A DNA stretch of 64,000 nucleotides from Acanthosepion esculentum. Its lineage: Eukaryota; Mollusca; Cephalopoda; Sepiida; Sepiidae. The DNA lies in the NCBI GenBank assembly GCA_964036315.1, contig OZ038517.1, forward strand, positions 50,019,556 to 50,083,555. Direction: 5' to 3'. The stretch's first letter is position 1. Each line of letters opens with the position of its first letter. The notes beneath the pieces are model-generated. The model saw only the letters and a program-made list of their open reading frames with translations, was not told the DNA's origin and made no database searches. The position numbers and the translations under genes are program-made. Below are positions 55,089 through 64,000 of this stretch, piece after piece.

Positions 55089-55155
55089 TATATATATATA
55101 TATATATATATATGAATATAAATAAATACTTTCACAAAAAAAACATTCAATTTTT

Positions 55156-55340
55156 ACCCTGGTCAGTACCTAGATGGGTGACAGCTTGAGAATACTAGGT
55201 GCTTTAAGCTTGGCATAATGGTTAATGGCTTGAAATCAGAGTGCCGAGTTTTAATTCCAGTCAGGTTCATTGTATTCATTTATATATACAAATACCGTTG
55301 GAAAAGGTATGAATCTAACTTTTCTCCTCCTAGCTATGGG
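55156..55340 (+). repeat. 5S rRNA-derived/tRNA-like chimeric repeat, 5'-truncated
   Basis: 'CTGGTCAGTACCTAGATGGG' and 'TGACAGCTTGAGAATACTAG' are the 3' third of 5S rRNA (normally GTCAGTACTTGGATGGGTGAC). It is followed within 10 bp by 'TTGGCATAATGGTTAATGG' (A box) and 'CCGAGTTTTAATTCC' (weak B box), then 'GGAAAAGGTATGAATC', a family G-like tail. Confidence 0.65.
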
Positions 55341-55463
55341 TTAAATAGTAGGAGCTGTATAATTATTATCTCAAAAGATTTTTTAAGGGACATTTATTTT
55401 GGCCTCACAATTATATTTTATTAGCCATGCTGCTTCTATGAATAAAATCTGATCTAAACAGGG

Positions 55464-55570
55464 GCTTACGACCATATCATTTCGAAACACCGGTTCTTGA
55501 ACGACCACCGAAGTTAAGAGACGTCGAGACTGGTCAGCATCTAGATGGGTGACCATTTCAGATAACCAAG
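55464..55570 (+). pseudogene. 5S rRNA pseudogene
   Basis: Begins GCTTACGACCATATCAT like a 5S gene. It contains 'AAGTTAAGAGACGTCGAG' and 'GGTCAGCATCTAGATGGG', corresponding to the internal control region, and ends degraded ('GACCATTTCAGATAACCAAG'). Mismatches throughout make a functional 5S RNA unlikely. It is in tandem with the next copy, about 127 bp apart. Confidence 0.75.
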
Positions 55571-55590
55571 ATGTATGAGTGGTCGAAAGG

Positions 55591-55830
55591 GCTTATGTTG
55601 AAAAACTGATTCTTGTATGATCACCGAAGTTAAGCAACGTCGAGCATGGTTAGTATCTAGATGGGTGACAACTTGGGAATACCAGGTGCTTGGCGTAATG
55701 GATAACGACTCGAAATCAGAGTGCCGAGTTCCAATTCCAGTCAGGTTCGTTATATTCGTTATATCGTTGAGAAAGTTATGAATACACCCCTTCTCCTTGA
55801 GCCAGGGCTTATGTAGTAGGAACCGAATCG
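55591..55830 (+). repeat. 5S rRNA-derived/tRNA-like chimeric repeat
   Basis: 55591-55690 is 5S-like ('GAAGTTAAGCAACGTCGAGC', 'TAGATGGGTGAC', 'TTGGGAATACCAGGTGCT'). Directly after, 'TTGGCGTAATGGATAACG' (A box) and 'GCCGAGTTCCAATTCCAGTC' (B-box region) give a tRNA-like unit, with tail 'TTGAGAAAGTTATGAATAC' and 'TATGTAGTAGGAACCGAATC'. The 5S-to-tRNA junction is the same as at 55203, so this is a composite SINE with two kinds of Pol III promoter. Confidence 0.7.
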
Positions 55831-56027
55831 TTAAAATCATTATTATCTTCAAAGAATTCTTAAAATCTAAAATTATTTTCTGGCTTAACCTTCTAAAGAT
55901 TGAAAAGCTGAAAAAAATTGATCCATCATGATCCAAACAAGGATTTTTATGGTTAATGTTCAACAATTATTATAAAACCTGTCTCTATCTCTGAGATGAC
56001 GTATTATGATTACTTGCATTATTTGGA

Positions 56028-56215
56028 TTATGAAATGGACAAAGTCCGACAATTATTTTAAGACATTTTTATGTTTCTACATTCTTTTTATAGATACAAA
56101 TTCAGGCCGGTAAATGTCGTTAATACTGTTTATTATAAACAGAGCATTTACTTAAATATTTGAATCTATAAAAAAGAATGTATAACATAAAAATGTCTTA
56201 AAATTATTCGGATTG
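56028..56215. repeat. Repeat family A, fold-back form
   Basis: 'AAGACATTTTTATGTTTCTAC', 'ATTCTTTTTATAGATAC' (56060-56098) pairs inverted with 'GAATCTATAAAAAAGAATG', 'TATAACATAAAAATGTCTT' (56161-56201). The spacer 56099-56160 is a single inverted copy of the middle of the element ('CAGGCCGGTAAATG', 'AATACTGTTTATTATAAAC'). Confidence 0.75.
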
Positions 56216-56350
56216 TTATCCTTATCTTCGTTGCCATATTTACAAGGTTTCGGACGTTGTACGCTTCGGCTTTCTTCGGGTGATTGGAATTCCGAACCAA
56301 ACCCTTTATTTCGTCCACTGGGGGGAAATTGTTCTAGTTCCACATGCCAT
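56205..56350 (-). repeat. Repeat family H, third copy
   Basis: The minus strand matches 16440-16600: 'GAAGAAAGCCGAAGCGTAC', 'CCGAAACCTTGTAAATATGG' and 'GACGAAATAAAGGGTTTGG'. The core equivalent is CCGAAGA. A 30-bp fragment ('GACGAAATAAAGGGTTCGG') recurs on the plus strand at 56483. Confidence 0.6.
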
Positions 56351-56404
56351 GCCTCTTCCGGATCTCTCAGTTATTTTCCTTTTAACTCAACTCGCCAAGT
56401 TTTT

Positions 56405-56482
56405 TTTTAGTTCGCCACTGCTGTGGCCTGGTACTGAACTCACAACTCTTTGGGTCTAGCCACTGGATCTAACCAGCGTCCT
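56405..56482 (-). repeat. tRNA-derived SINE (family S3)
   Basis: Minus strand: 'ATAAGGACGCTGGTTAGATC' ... 'GTGAGTTCAGTACCAGGCC'. It relates to 16855-16940 and, as there, lies next to a family H copy, so S3 may be part of that element. Confidence 0.5.
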
Positions 56483-56519
56483 TATCAGTGGACGAAATAA
56501 AGGGTTCGGTTCAAAATTA

Positions 56520-57385
56520 TAAGTAGTCATTATAAAACCATACTCATATTCTTTATCGGCCAAAATTTTAATCCAGAAAGATTTACAGCCACGCTCGACG
56601 TTGCTGTTTTACAGCTAATATGCCGTGATATTTAACTGAACTGCAATACAAAATGCATTCAGATATTTTTTTCAACACCGAGAATTGTATGCCTTTTCTT
56701 GTTTTAAGAAATATTTTACCCAGAGCCAGATTAATACTGATTACAATATTGATATAATAACTGAAGCAAAAGCAATTTTCTTCAAAACGGGTCCCTTTCT
56801 TGGCTCTTAATCAGATTTTCAGTGGCAGATCCTCAAAAATACATAGATTGGAAAACGTTTGCCTGAAAACATATTCAAGGGATTAATATCTTAAAGAAAA
56901 ATGGTAGCAACTATATACTGGCGAGGGGGCCTCGGCAAATTTGTTCATACCTTCCACCTCTGCAGCGTCTTGTGATTTGACAGTTGAAATTATTTGATAT
57001 AACCCTAAGTTCCATTCTATCTCCTTCTCTTCCTAGCTATATCATTTTCTTTCTTTCTTTCTTTCTTACTCACTCATTCATTCTCTTCCTATCTATATCA
57101 TTCTCTCTCTCTCTCTCTTTCTCCTATTTCATTCTCTTTCTATTTCACTCATTGTCCTAATATCTATCTATCTAATATTCATATTCATCTATCTCGTATT
57201 TATCTATTTAATTCTTCTCATATCTATCTAATATTCATATCCATCTGTAGAGGACCGTGTGTGTATTTACGTGTTGTTGTATTAGAGACACGTGTGTAAC
57301 GCCTGGTAGAATATCAAAAGGTCCAACTACATGAAAATTGGCGGACTTAATTTGTCCAACCGAAGATGAAAAAAGACAAACAAGA
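56520..57385. other. No gene seen
   Basis: Unique sequence to about 57010, then a loose CT/TATC-rich stretch (57010-57250) resembling the edges of the 44-52 kb minisatellites. Confidence 0.5.
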
Positions 57386-57386
57386 C

Positions 57387-57389
<3 letters not shown>

Positions 57390-57440
<51 letters not shown>

Positions 57441-57450
57441 GTGTGTGTGT
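57390..57450. repeat. (TA)n(GT)n microsatellite
   Basis: TA 57390-57439, then (GT)6. Confidence 0.95.
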
Positions 57451-58225
57451 GTATTAAAAAATTACAAGGCACATGGACATAACATTTGTGTGTGTGGGAG
57501 CATTGTGTTTGTACTTTGGTGAATGTTTGTAATGTTCATAGCGTTTTCCCAGCAATGGGAAACGCTGATCTTCTAAGAGCTTACATCTTGTCGCTGAAAT
57601 GAAGAAGAAAGAGAGATTTTCCTCACCACCACGCGAGGTGGGATTCGGCACGTGTCCTGAAGGAAAAAGAGAAAGGGGCAAGAAGTTTCCCAGTATTTAT
57701 AGTATGGGGAGAGAGACCCCTGGTAAAGAATTGGGTAACTAAGGAGGAGGTAACTCCTACACATCTATCTCGTATTTATCTATCTAATTCTTCCCATATC
57801 TAATTCTAATTAATTCTGGCGTTTGTTATATTTCTCTTCTCTTTCTACTTTCTTTGATATCGAAGATTGGTTGCAACTAACGAAACCGTTACTTCGTCTG
57901 AAGAAATTCTTTCTCAGAATAGCACATGGCACCAGATAGTATCCAGTCTTGTTTCTCATTTTCCCCACCATTTACAACTAACTTCCTTGTCTGTTTATAT
58001 TGATCTAAGTCTGTTCTTCTATCTAGTTATCTATTCAGACTACAATTATAACCAAAAACAATCTGACAGTGAACATAAAGACACGATAATGACACCACTG
58101 TTGTCCTTAGTAGATACAAGTTTGCAACGTTGACACATCAATCTCCAACACTGTTACAGCGATTGGGAAAGCCCATGTAGCTTGATATTGCCAATGTTGT
58201 TTGTCAGGAAACGAAAAATCACAAA
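57451..58225. other. No gene; small hairpin
   Basis: A hairpin at 57540-57566 (AGCGTTTTCCCA / TGGGAAACGCT, loop GCAA, one bulge). A short frame at 57867-58133 has no recognised family. Confidence 0.45.
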
Positions 58226-58227
58226 CC

Positions 58228-58306
58228 CAACATATACACCTGCTATGATGAGGACATATACACCTGCTATGATGAGGACATATACACCTGCTATGATGAG
58301 GACATC
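58228..58306. repeat. 24-bp tandem repeat, three copies
   Basis: 'CATATACACCTGCTATGATG' plus AGGA repeats at 58231, 58255 and 58279 without visible differences. Confidence 0.95.
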
Positions 58307-58334
58307 CATCCTAATACTATAAGACAAAATATCG

Positions 58335-58468
58335 GAGTGAAAATATCGTAAGGGTGAGAGTCTCCGACTAATTTCAAATCGGTCAGGTTTTGATACCAGC
58401 TTGAGGTAATCGCATGTCTAGCCACACTGATGAACTGTGATACAGTGAAACATCCCCTCTGTGGATGA
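58335..58468 (+). mobile_element. Retrozyme-like copy (family B) with altered hammerhead
   Basis: tRNA-like head ('CGTAAGGGTGAGAGTCTCCG', weak B box 'GGTTTTGATACC') followed by 'CATGTCTAGCCACACTGATG' and the ribozyme region, ending 'GTGGATGAATATATATA' in a TA run (58469-58492). Overall order is as at 19852-19985. Confidence 0.6.
58418..58466 (+). ncRNA. Hammerhead relic with compensated stem II
   Basis: CTGATGA (58427-58433) and GAAA (58447-58450) are intact. Stem II is ACTG/CAGT (58434-58437 with 58443-58446), where the 6.8-kb copies have GCTG/CAGC, so both sides of one base pair changed together. Stem I CCACA/TGTGG is intact. Stem III and the cleavage triplet are damaged (CTC instead of GTC), so cleavage is unlikely now. 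Confidence 0.65.
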
Positions 58469-58492
<24 letters not shown>

Positions 58493-58500
<8 letters not shown>

Positions 58501-58630
58501 GAGAAAAACTATACTTAGCTAACATGTTTCGTCTACTGAGGACTTTATAAAGGCAATGTAGGATTTATTATCTTAATTAATTTTCTAAGGCTACCAAAAA
58601 ATTAATCCGTGAACTTGAAATGATCATTTT
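58493..58630. repeat. Family E terminus fragment and PLE-type tail
   Basis: The minus strand at 58525-58555 reads AAAGTCCTCAGTAGAC then GAAACATG (stem II and GAAA of family E). 58560-58628 on the plus strand matches the PLE tail ('AAGGCTACCAAAAAATTAAT', 'GTGAACTTGAAATGAT'), where the LINE poly-T interrupts it. Confidence 0.5.
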
Positions 58631-59530
58631 TTTTTTTTTTTTTTTTTAAGCGTATCACCCCGAGCAAGGCCGGTGGCCACTATCACGCAAGGGGTTACAG
58701 AAGGGTTGGAGGAAGAGCAGATAGGAGTGGTAAAGGAAGGGATGTGGAGAAAGAGAAGGACGGAGGGCCGATCGAGGTGGGGAGGTTACGGGAGATATAG
58801 AGCGAGAGCAGATAGGAATGGAAGATGTCAGGAAGTGGATAGATCAAGGCAACTGGAGATGACGATTGACGCTACACTTAAACCGTTGGAGATTGTATTT
58901 GTCAGGGAAACAGTAATAGGGAAGGGAGTTCCATAGGCGAGATGTGCGTGACATGAAGCTATTGGAGTAGAAAATACGTCTACACCTAACAGTTTCAACG
59001 TTGAAGGGGTGGGAACGGGATGCCAGCCTCGTAGGACGCTTGAATTCACGAGGCTTAGGGACAAGTGAAAGCAACTCCTCAGAGCAATTACCGTGGAAGT
59101 ACTTGTAGAAAAGGCAGAGTGATGCAACATTGCGTCTGTGAGAGAGCGACTGCAGACGAGATGACAGATCAGGGCCAATCACATTGCATATCCGTCTCTG
59201 GATCTTATCAAGAACCCCGAGGCAACACGCAGGGGCCCCAGACCATAAATGGCAGCAATACTCCATGCAAGGTCGAATGGTAGACTTATAGACCTGGAGG
59301 ATCGATTCAGGGGAGAAGAATTTCCTGGCTCGGCACAGGGAACCAACTTTTCTAGCGGTGGATGATGCAATTGACTCGATGTATTTGTTCCATCTCAGAT
59401 CAGCGGACAGCGTGAGACCGAGCAGCCGCAGAGAGGAACTCTCGAGAAGTTGGTCCTCAGACATTCTGATGGGATGCAGGGATGGGTCCTTGTGGTGGTT
59501 AATGGAAAGGAATCGACATGACATGTCTAA
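58627..59530 (-). pseudogene. LINE 3' end (CR1/Jockey-like), longest copy
   Basis: On the minus strand an open frame runs from about 59543 to 58844: FLSINHHKDPSLHPIRMSED, SSLRLLGLTLSADLRWNKYI, KVGSLCRARKFFSPESILQV, YKSTIRPCMEYCCHLWSGAP and onward to NRHLQLP. It extends about 80 residues further upstream than the 17.3-kb copy and includes the LGLTLSADLRW thumb motif. The catalytic palm is missing because of 5' truncation at about 59530. The 3' UTR ends in 'GCCTTGCTCGGGGTGATACG' and a poly-A of about 22 (poly-T at 58627-58648 on plus). It inserted into a PLE-type tail whose two halves flank it (58560-58626 and 59519-59553). Confidence 0.82.
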
Positions 59531-59551
59531 ATTATTTAACCAAACCTGTTG

Positions 59552-59607
<56 letters not shown>
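59519..59607 (+). repeat. PLE-type tail end and (TA)n
   Basis: 'GTCTAAATTATTTAACCAAA' and 'CCTGTTGGAATATATA' are the last bases of the tail seen at 32.98-33.01 kb, then a TA run to 59606. 'AGGGTGTCCCAAAATAATG' directly after resembles a mariner-type terminal repeat. Confidence 0.6.
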
Positions 59608-59610
<3 letters not shown>

Positions 59611-59647
59611 GTCCCAAAATAATGTATCCACTCTTTAAATATTAATA

Positions 59648-60470
59648 GTTTTTTTTAGTTTTTTTTTTAAGTGTATCACCCCAAGTAAGGCTGGAGGCCA
59701 CTATCACGCAAGGGGTTATAGAAGGGTTGGAGGAAGAGCAGATAGGAATGGTAAAGGAGAGGATGTGGAGAAAGAGAAAGACAGTGGGTCGATCAAGGCA
59801 AGGGGGTTACAGTGGAGCGAGAGCAGATATGAATGAAAGGTGAAAGGATGTGGAGAAAGGAAATGTATAGATCAAGGCAACTGGAGATGTCGATAGACGC
59901 TACACTTAAACCGTTGGAGATTCTATTTGTCAGGGAAACAGTAATATGGAAGGGAGTTCCATAGGCGAGATGTGCGAGACATGAAGCTATTGGAGTAGAA
60001 GAGACGTCTACATCTAACAGTTTCAACGGTGTAGGAGTGGGAACGGGATGCCAGCCTCGTAGGACGTTTAAATTCACGAGGCCTAGGGACAAGCGAAAGC
60101 AGCTCCTCGGAGCAATTACCGTGAAAGTACTTGTAAAAAAGGCAGAGCGAGGCAACATCGCGTCTGTGAGAGAGCGACTGCAGACGAGATGACAGATCAT
60201 GGCCAATCACATTGCATATCCGTCTCTGGATCTTATCAAGAACCCTGAGGCAAACAGCAGGGGCTCCAGACCATATATGGCAGCAATACTCCATGCAAGG
60301 GCGAATGGTCGATTTATAGACTTGGAGGATCGATTCCGAGGAGAAAAATTTCCTGGCTCGGCACAGGAAACCAACTTTCCTTGCGGTGGATGATGCAACT
60401 GACTCGATGTATTTGTTCCATCTCAGATCAGCGGATAGCGTGAGACCGAGCAGCCGCAGAGAACTTGTTT
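59648..60470 (-). pseudogene. LINE 3' end (CR1/Jockey-like), second minus-strand copy
   Basis: Same family and orientation as 58627-59530. It is 5'-truncated at about 60466 within SLRLLGLTLS(A)DLRW. Frames 60398-60300 and 60294-59923 are separated by a frameshift or stop near 60295 and a further break near 59920. The 3' UTR has a deletion at about 59800-59850. Poly-T (59649-59668) marks the poly-A tail. It is more decayed than its neighbour. Confidence 0.8.
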
Positions 60471-60838
60471 TTGTTTATTTGTAATTTTTATGTCATGTTG
60501 TAGCTATAAATTATTAAGTGATTTAAAAATACATAAGTACAATTACTACATCAATAGCAAACTGAAAAATAAACCTTCTAAACGTTTTCAATTTTTGTTT
60601 ATTTGTAATCTTTTATGTCATGCTGTAGCTATAAATTATTAAGTGATTTAAAAATACATAAATACTATCCAATTACTACATAAAAATAAAGCTTACGTGA
60701 GTTTCCAATTTTTGTTTATTTTTAAGGTTGTATGTTATGCTATAGCTATAAACTGTTAAATGTGTTAATAGATAACTACTACCCAATTACTACATCATTA
60801 GCAAACTGAAAAATAAATCTTTTGAAAAATCAAATTTT
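60471..60838. repeat. Three tandem copies of a ~120-bp unit
   Basis: The landmark 'TTGTTTATTTGTAATTTTTA' occurs at 60471 and 60595, and diverged at 60712 (spacing 124 and 117 bp), each followed by 'TAGCTATAAATTATTAAG' and 'AATTACTACAT'. The third copy is the most diverged. It starts at the truncated end of a LINE. Confidence 0.88.
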
Positions 60839-60839
60839 C

Positions 60840-62015
60840 AGTTTGAGGTGGGTGACATTTTCAAGAACTAAAACAAAATATTTAGCGGACCAATGTGAGT
60901 CCAGGTAAAAATAAAAATATATAAATTGAAATTTAACATAAACGACAATGAATGCATGTCATTAACTAAAGGAATTACATGTGTGCACGATGGAAATCAA
61001 AGGAAAAGACACTGAAACTGGCTATAAGAATGTGTTTGTGTGTGAAACAAGTCTGTGTGCGAGACTTAAGAGAACGAAGGAAGCGAATGCGTCCTGGATA
61101 CAGCGTTCGATATCTAGGTTCGACTATATCTGGAATTAAGAGAAAGAAAGAGAGAGAGAGAATACGTTTCCCTTTTTATAAAGTCAATTGGGGTAAATTG
61201 TAACGGAAAAATACAAATGACACATAGAGATAACAAATGAATGCCAAATTTACACAATTATTAGAAAACATATATCTCGAACTACACTCATGCCGCACTC
61301 TACTCAAAACAAATTTTAACAGAAACACAAACATACCAGCGTGTTAGCCATTATTGAGGCGAATCTCGTTTGCTACAGATACTTTCAGCTACGTCCGCGC
61401 ATCTCCCTTTATAAGGACCCAGACAATAGGACACCAACAGAAAGCAGAGAGAGACTTCACGCACGCACGGCTGAATACCCGTCTGACCATTAGGCTTTGT
61501 TAACGATCTCCTGTAAACGCAGTGAATGAACAGACCCTATCAACGCGACAAACACAAAGCGATAACGACCAAGCAGTCAGCCGGGGTTAAGCAAACTCCT
61601 TTTTCACGCTTTCACTTCACACCTAGTACACCACACATTCAACCCGCTGCAGTATACCACTCACAAGAGACATATTTATAACTTGTATATAAAAATAAAT
61701 CTTTGGTCATTTATCTAAACAAGCGTCCAAGTTCGTTTCTTCTACTTCAACCAATGTCCGCTCTCGAGATCAACAAAACAGCAGGTAACATCTTCCAAGC
61801 TCTGGTGTTAATTAAAAAAAAAAAAAAGTTCCTCTACAGGAAAATCAAATTTTATGAGACCATTTTCTAGTTTTGTTCTTGTCTGATTTTCCACCAGTTA
61901 ACTCACTCTCAGTCCTTTAATAGTTTTAATGTGCGGGGTACATTAATTTGAAAAGATTCGTTAGAAAAGTCCTCGCAACGGTTATGTGATTCAAGGTCTA
62001 GAGTTAAAACTACTA
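60840..62015. other. No gene; weak LINE trace
   Basis: A 74-codon frame at 60979-61203 contains VRYLGSTISG, reminiscent of the YLGS motif of LINE thumb regions, but nothing else supports it. The rest is unique sequence. Confidence 0.35.
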
Positions 62016-62017
62016 AA

Positions 62018-62160
62018 GTATGTTCCAATAACTCGGACCGATTTTAAATGTGAATTAAGTTTAAGCGTCTAATGATTTTTTTTCTTTCAGATTTGGCGAA
62101 CAATTTGGCGATATTATTTTTCACACATAATTGCCATGACTTAAATAACATAATTGAATA
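62018..62160 (+). repeat. Dispersed repeat, copy 1 (pairs with 63072)
   Basis: 'TGTTCCAATAACTCGGACCG', 'TTAAGTTTAAGCGTCTAATG' and 'TTTCAGATTTGGCGAACA' match 63076-63200 with few changes. Confidence 0.75.
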
Positions 62161-62162
62161 AA

Positions 62163-62255
62163 GAATTGGTCTACCACAGAAAGAAATGGCAACCTACTGC
62201 TGGGAAAAATCTGCCTCGTTAGTCATGTATCGAAAGATGAAGTTGCGCCGATGGA
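62163..62255 (+). repeat. SINE family G tail fragment
   Basis: 'GGTCTACCACAGAAAGAAAT', 'GGCAACCTACTGC', 'TCGTTAGTCATGTATCGAA' match the minus-strand tail at 40.9-41.0 kb. Confidence 0.65.
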
Positions 62256-62316
62256 AGAAGCATTTCAATTTCTTAGTTTAACCAACTTGAAATTTGTTTG
62301 CCACCTTCTGATGAAT

Positions 62317-62365
62317 CTAGTGGCGTAGCTAGAGCCACCTCCCACATGTCATTCCACCCCCACAA
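62317..62365. repeat. Solo hAT-type terminal remnant
   Basis: 'AGTGGCGTAGCTAGAG' equals the left end of the hAT at 25552 apart from the first base. It is followed by 'CACCTCCCACATGTCATTCC', similar in style to that element's subterminal region. No second end was found. Confidence 0.6.
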
Positions 62366-62639
62366 AAATACAATATATTTCCCAGTATTCCTCATATTTA
62401 TATATACAGAGTGTCACATAATGATTTCATTTGGTTTGGTTTGTTTTACGGCATATCAACCTCAATGTGTTATTCAATGCCGACCAAATTTTCATTGTTG
62501 TAATATTTTTTTCCAAAAATTTTTCTGGTAATATATTTTCCTTCAAAAATATATTTCTGGTAAGAATTTTCCTTCGATGGTAATTTTATTTTCCAAAAAT
62601 GTATAGCTGGTAATGTTTTTTTTAAAAAAATGTATTGAT

Positions 62640-62670
62640 GGTAATAATTTTTTTTTTTTTTGCAAATTAT
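62640..62670. repeat. T-rich region with 'CTGGTAAT' repeats
   Basis: 62500-62660 holds about five copies of 'TTCTGGTAATATTTT'- or 'GATGGTAATTTT'-like units of 25-45 bp, ending in a T run. Confidence 0.6.
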
Positions 62671-62860
62671 TTCTGATATTAAAAAATATTTGTATACTTT
62701 CATAGTGTTTTGACACCAGTTTGGAGGTTAATTATTTACCCATAGCTAGGACCCTAACAGGTGCTACCACCCGGGGTCAGGGTGGACCTGGGAACACCAG
62801 CAATTAAGAGGTGGTTTCACGCTCTTCACTACCTCCTGATCAGAGTCCTTTCTGTTGGAC

Positions 62861-63012
62861 GTAGTTTATCGTCTTGCCCAGGACGCGGAATGTAGTTTAT
62901 CGTCTTACCCAGGACGCCGAATGTAGTTTATCGTCTTACCCTGGACGCCGAATATAGTTTATCGTCTTACCCTGGACGCCGAATATAGTTTATCGTCTTA
63001 CCTAGGATTCTC
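62861..63012. repeat. 31-bp minisatellite, five copies
   Basis: 'GTAGTTTATCGTCTTACCC' plus 'AGGACGCCGAAT' repeats with starts at 62861, 62892, 62923, 62954 and 62985. Small changes accumulate along the array (GCCC to ACCC, CAGG to CTGG, TGTAG to TATAG). Confidence 0.95.
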
Positions 63013-63071
63013 ACATAATGGTGCGACACAGCAAGTGTCATGAATGATAAAATTACACAGTACCAAATATA

Positions 63072-63285
63072 AAGGGTGTTCCAATAACTTGGGCCGATTT
63101 TAAATGTGAATTAAGTTTAAGCGTCTAATGATTTTTTTTTCTTTTTCTTTCAGATTTGGCGGAAATTTACGTGATATTATTTTTCAAACATAATTGACAT
63201 GATCCAATAGAGAAATAAATAAATTTTCACCAATAACACTGATTTATTTACTGCTGACTTTGATCCGTCTTAATGAAACACCCTT
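63072..63285. mobile_element. Possible small TIR element (MITE)
   Basis: Starts 'AAGGGTGTTCCAATAAC' and ends 'CTTAATGAAACACCCTT', imperfect inverted repeats (about 13 of 17). Its left part is the repeat also found at 62018. TA-rich flanks do not allow a secure target duplication. A second partial end ('CCGTCTTAATGAAACACC') follows at 63295. Confidence 0.5.
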
Positions 63286-64000
63286 ATATATAATCCGTCT
63301 TAATGAAACACCATTTATTAGCTAGAGTAGTATACTGAACTGGACATAACTCTTCATTGGTTTGAAAATATTATTGCGTCCAAGGTATGATGGGAAACTG
63401 AATCCAGCAAGCAAGGCCTCTGATTGGAGGTTTTGAGGAGCGTGGAACCATGTCTAAATTGCTGTTGTTCCCAGGTCCACCTGTTAGCGTCCCAAATATG
63501 GGCAAATAGTGAACCCCCAAACAAATCAACCAACCAACATGAAAGAACATATGATATTAGTCCATATAATATCCTGCAATTTCTTAAAGAAATCAAACTA
63601 TATTCCAAAATATAATTTCAACAAAACTACAACATAAAACACACATATCACGACCTCTAGTAATTATGTCCACACAAACATGTATATGCACAAAAGCTGC
63701 GTATCATCTACCATGTATTAAGTTGTGAAAGCAGAACAACATATATTTTTATTACTTCAAAGCTCCTAAGAAAATTAAATTTTATCATTAAATGACCCAT
63801 AAGGAGTTGATTAGCTGTTGAACAAATCAAATAAAATAAATACCGGACTTGAGAAACCTAAAAATCAATAAAAATCCGATCACTACACTTAACTTTCAAG
63901 TCTAAGGGTAACCGTTAGCTTTCCACACATATCCCTATAAACAGTACCTCTTACTGTAAGTGTCCTGGGTCCGATGATAAACTATATGCGGCAGCAAGGC
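63286..64000. other. No gene seen
   Basis: Unique AT-rich sequence. The last 40 bp ('GTCCTGGGTCCGATGATAAA', 'CTATATGC') is the reverse complement of a diverged unit of the 31-bp repeat at 62861, so an inverted relative of that array may continue beyond the window. Confidence 0.45.

Noticed and set aside
55464..55690. Functional 5S rRNA genes
   Set aside because: Both copies have many changes, including in the internal control region and 3' end, and one is fused to a SINE.

Overview
This window looks like repeat-dominated, AT-rich animal DNA. The density of (TA)n microsatellites, tRNA-derived SINEs, Penelope-like retroelement (PLE) debris and long minisatellites fits a mollusc, and a cephalopod (octopus-like) genome is my best guess. 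That guess is inference from the repeat types; no species-diagnostic host gene is visible. I found no intact host protein-coding gene. Most long open frames are translations of simple repeats, and the real coding signals are decayed transposable-element proteins.

Layout. 0-5 kb: mostly anonymous AT-rich DNA with a decayed ribozyme-bearing repeat at 2.2-2.5 kb. 5-10 kb: a fold-back element, a three-copy tandem array of a 312-bp unit in which every unit carries a complete hammerhead ribozyme (6.5-7.5 kb), PLE tails, a LINE tail and a tRNA-like repeat in tandem. 9.9-10.7 kb: a LINE reverse-transcriptase remnant. 11-12.8 kb: a duplicated TATC-based composite minisatellite. 13-17 kb: SINEs, PLE tails and inverted repeats. 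17.3-18.1 kb: a CR1/Jockey-like LINE 3' end. 19-25 kb: microsatellites, ribozyme fragments and a PLE pseudogene (RT motif plus GIY-YIG region). 25.4-28.1 kb: a 2.2-kb hAT transposon with TIRs and an 8-bp duplication, inserted inside a mariner-like fossil. 28-33 kb: more PLE and tRNA-like pieces. 33.1-34.4 kb: a 118-bp satellite. 35.9-38.1 kb: an ~845-bp inverted repeat around a PLE GIY-YIG domain. 39.2-39.7 kb: a second family with a complete hammerhead. 40-44 kb: a SINE with a triplicated tail and two TIR/inverted-repeat DNA elements. 44.6-51.9 kb: more than 7 kb of TCTC/TATC-rich minisatellites with 70/74-bp and ~36-bp units. 52-56.5 kb: LINE remnant, SINEs and 5S-rRNA-derived repeats fused to tRNA-like sequences. 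58-60.5 kb: a decayed ribozyme copy and two LINE 3' ends. 60.5-64 kb: short tandem repeats and DNA-transposon ends.

The common thread is retrotransposition by PLEs and their probable parasites. GIY-YIG PLE fragments, PLE 3' tails ending at (TA)n, and several sequence-distinct hammerhead or hammerhead-like motifs lie together. Two motif groups (6.5-7.5 kb and 39.6 kb) keep every helix and core residue that I can check by hand; the others are relics. In two families a tRNA-like module (possible Pol III promoter) sits just upstream of the ribozyme, and one family is in head-to-tail tandem. That is the architecture expected of retrozymes, which are non-autonomous retroelements spread through circular RNA. 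I consider these retrozyme-like elements the main biological content of the window. All alignments were done by eye.
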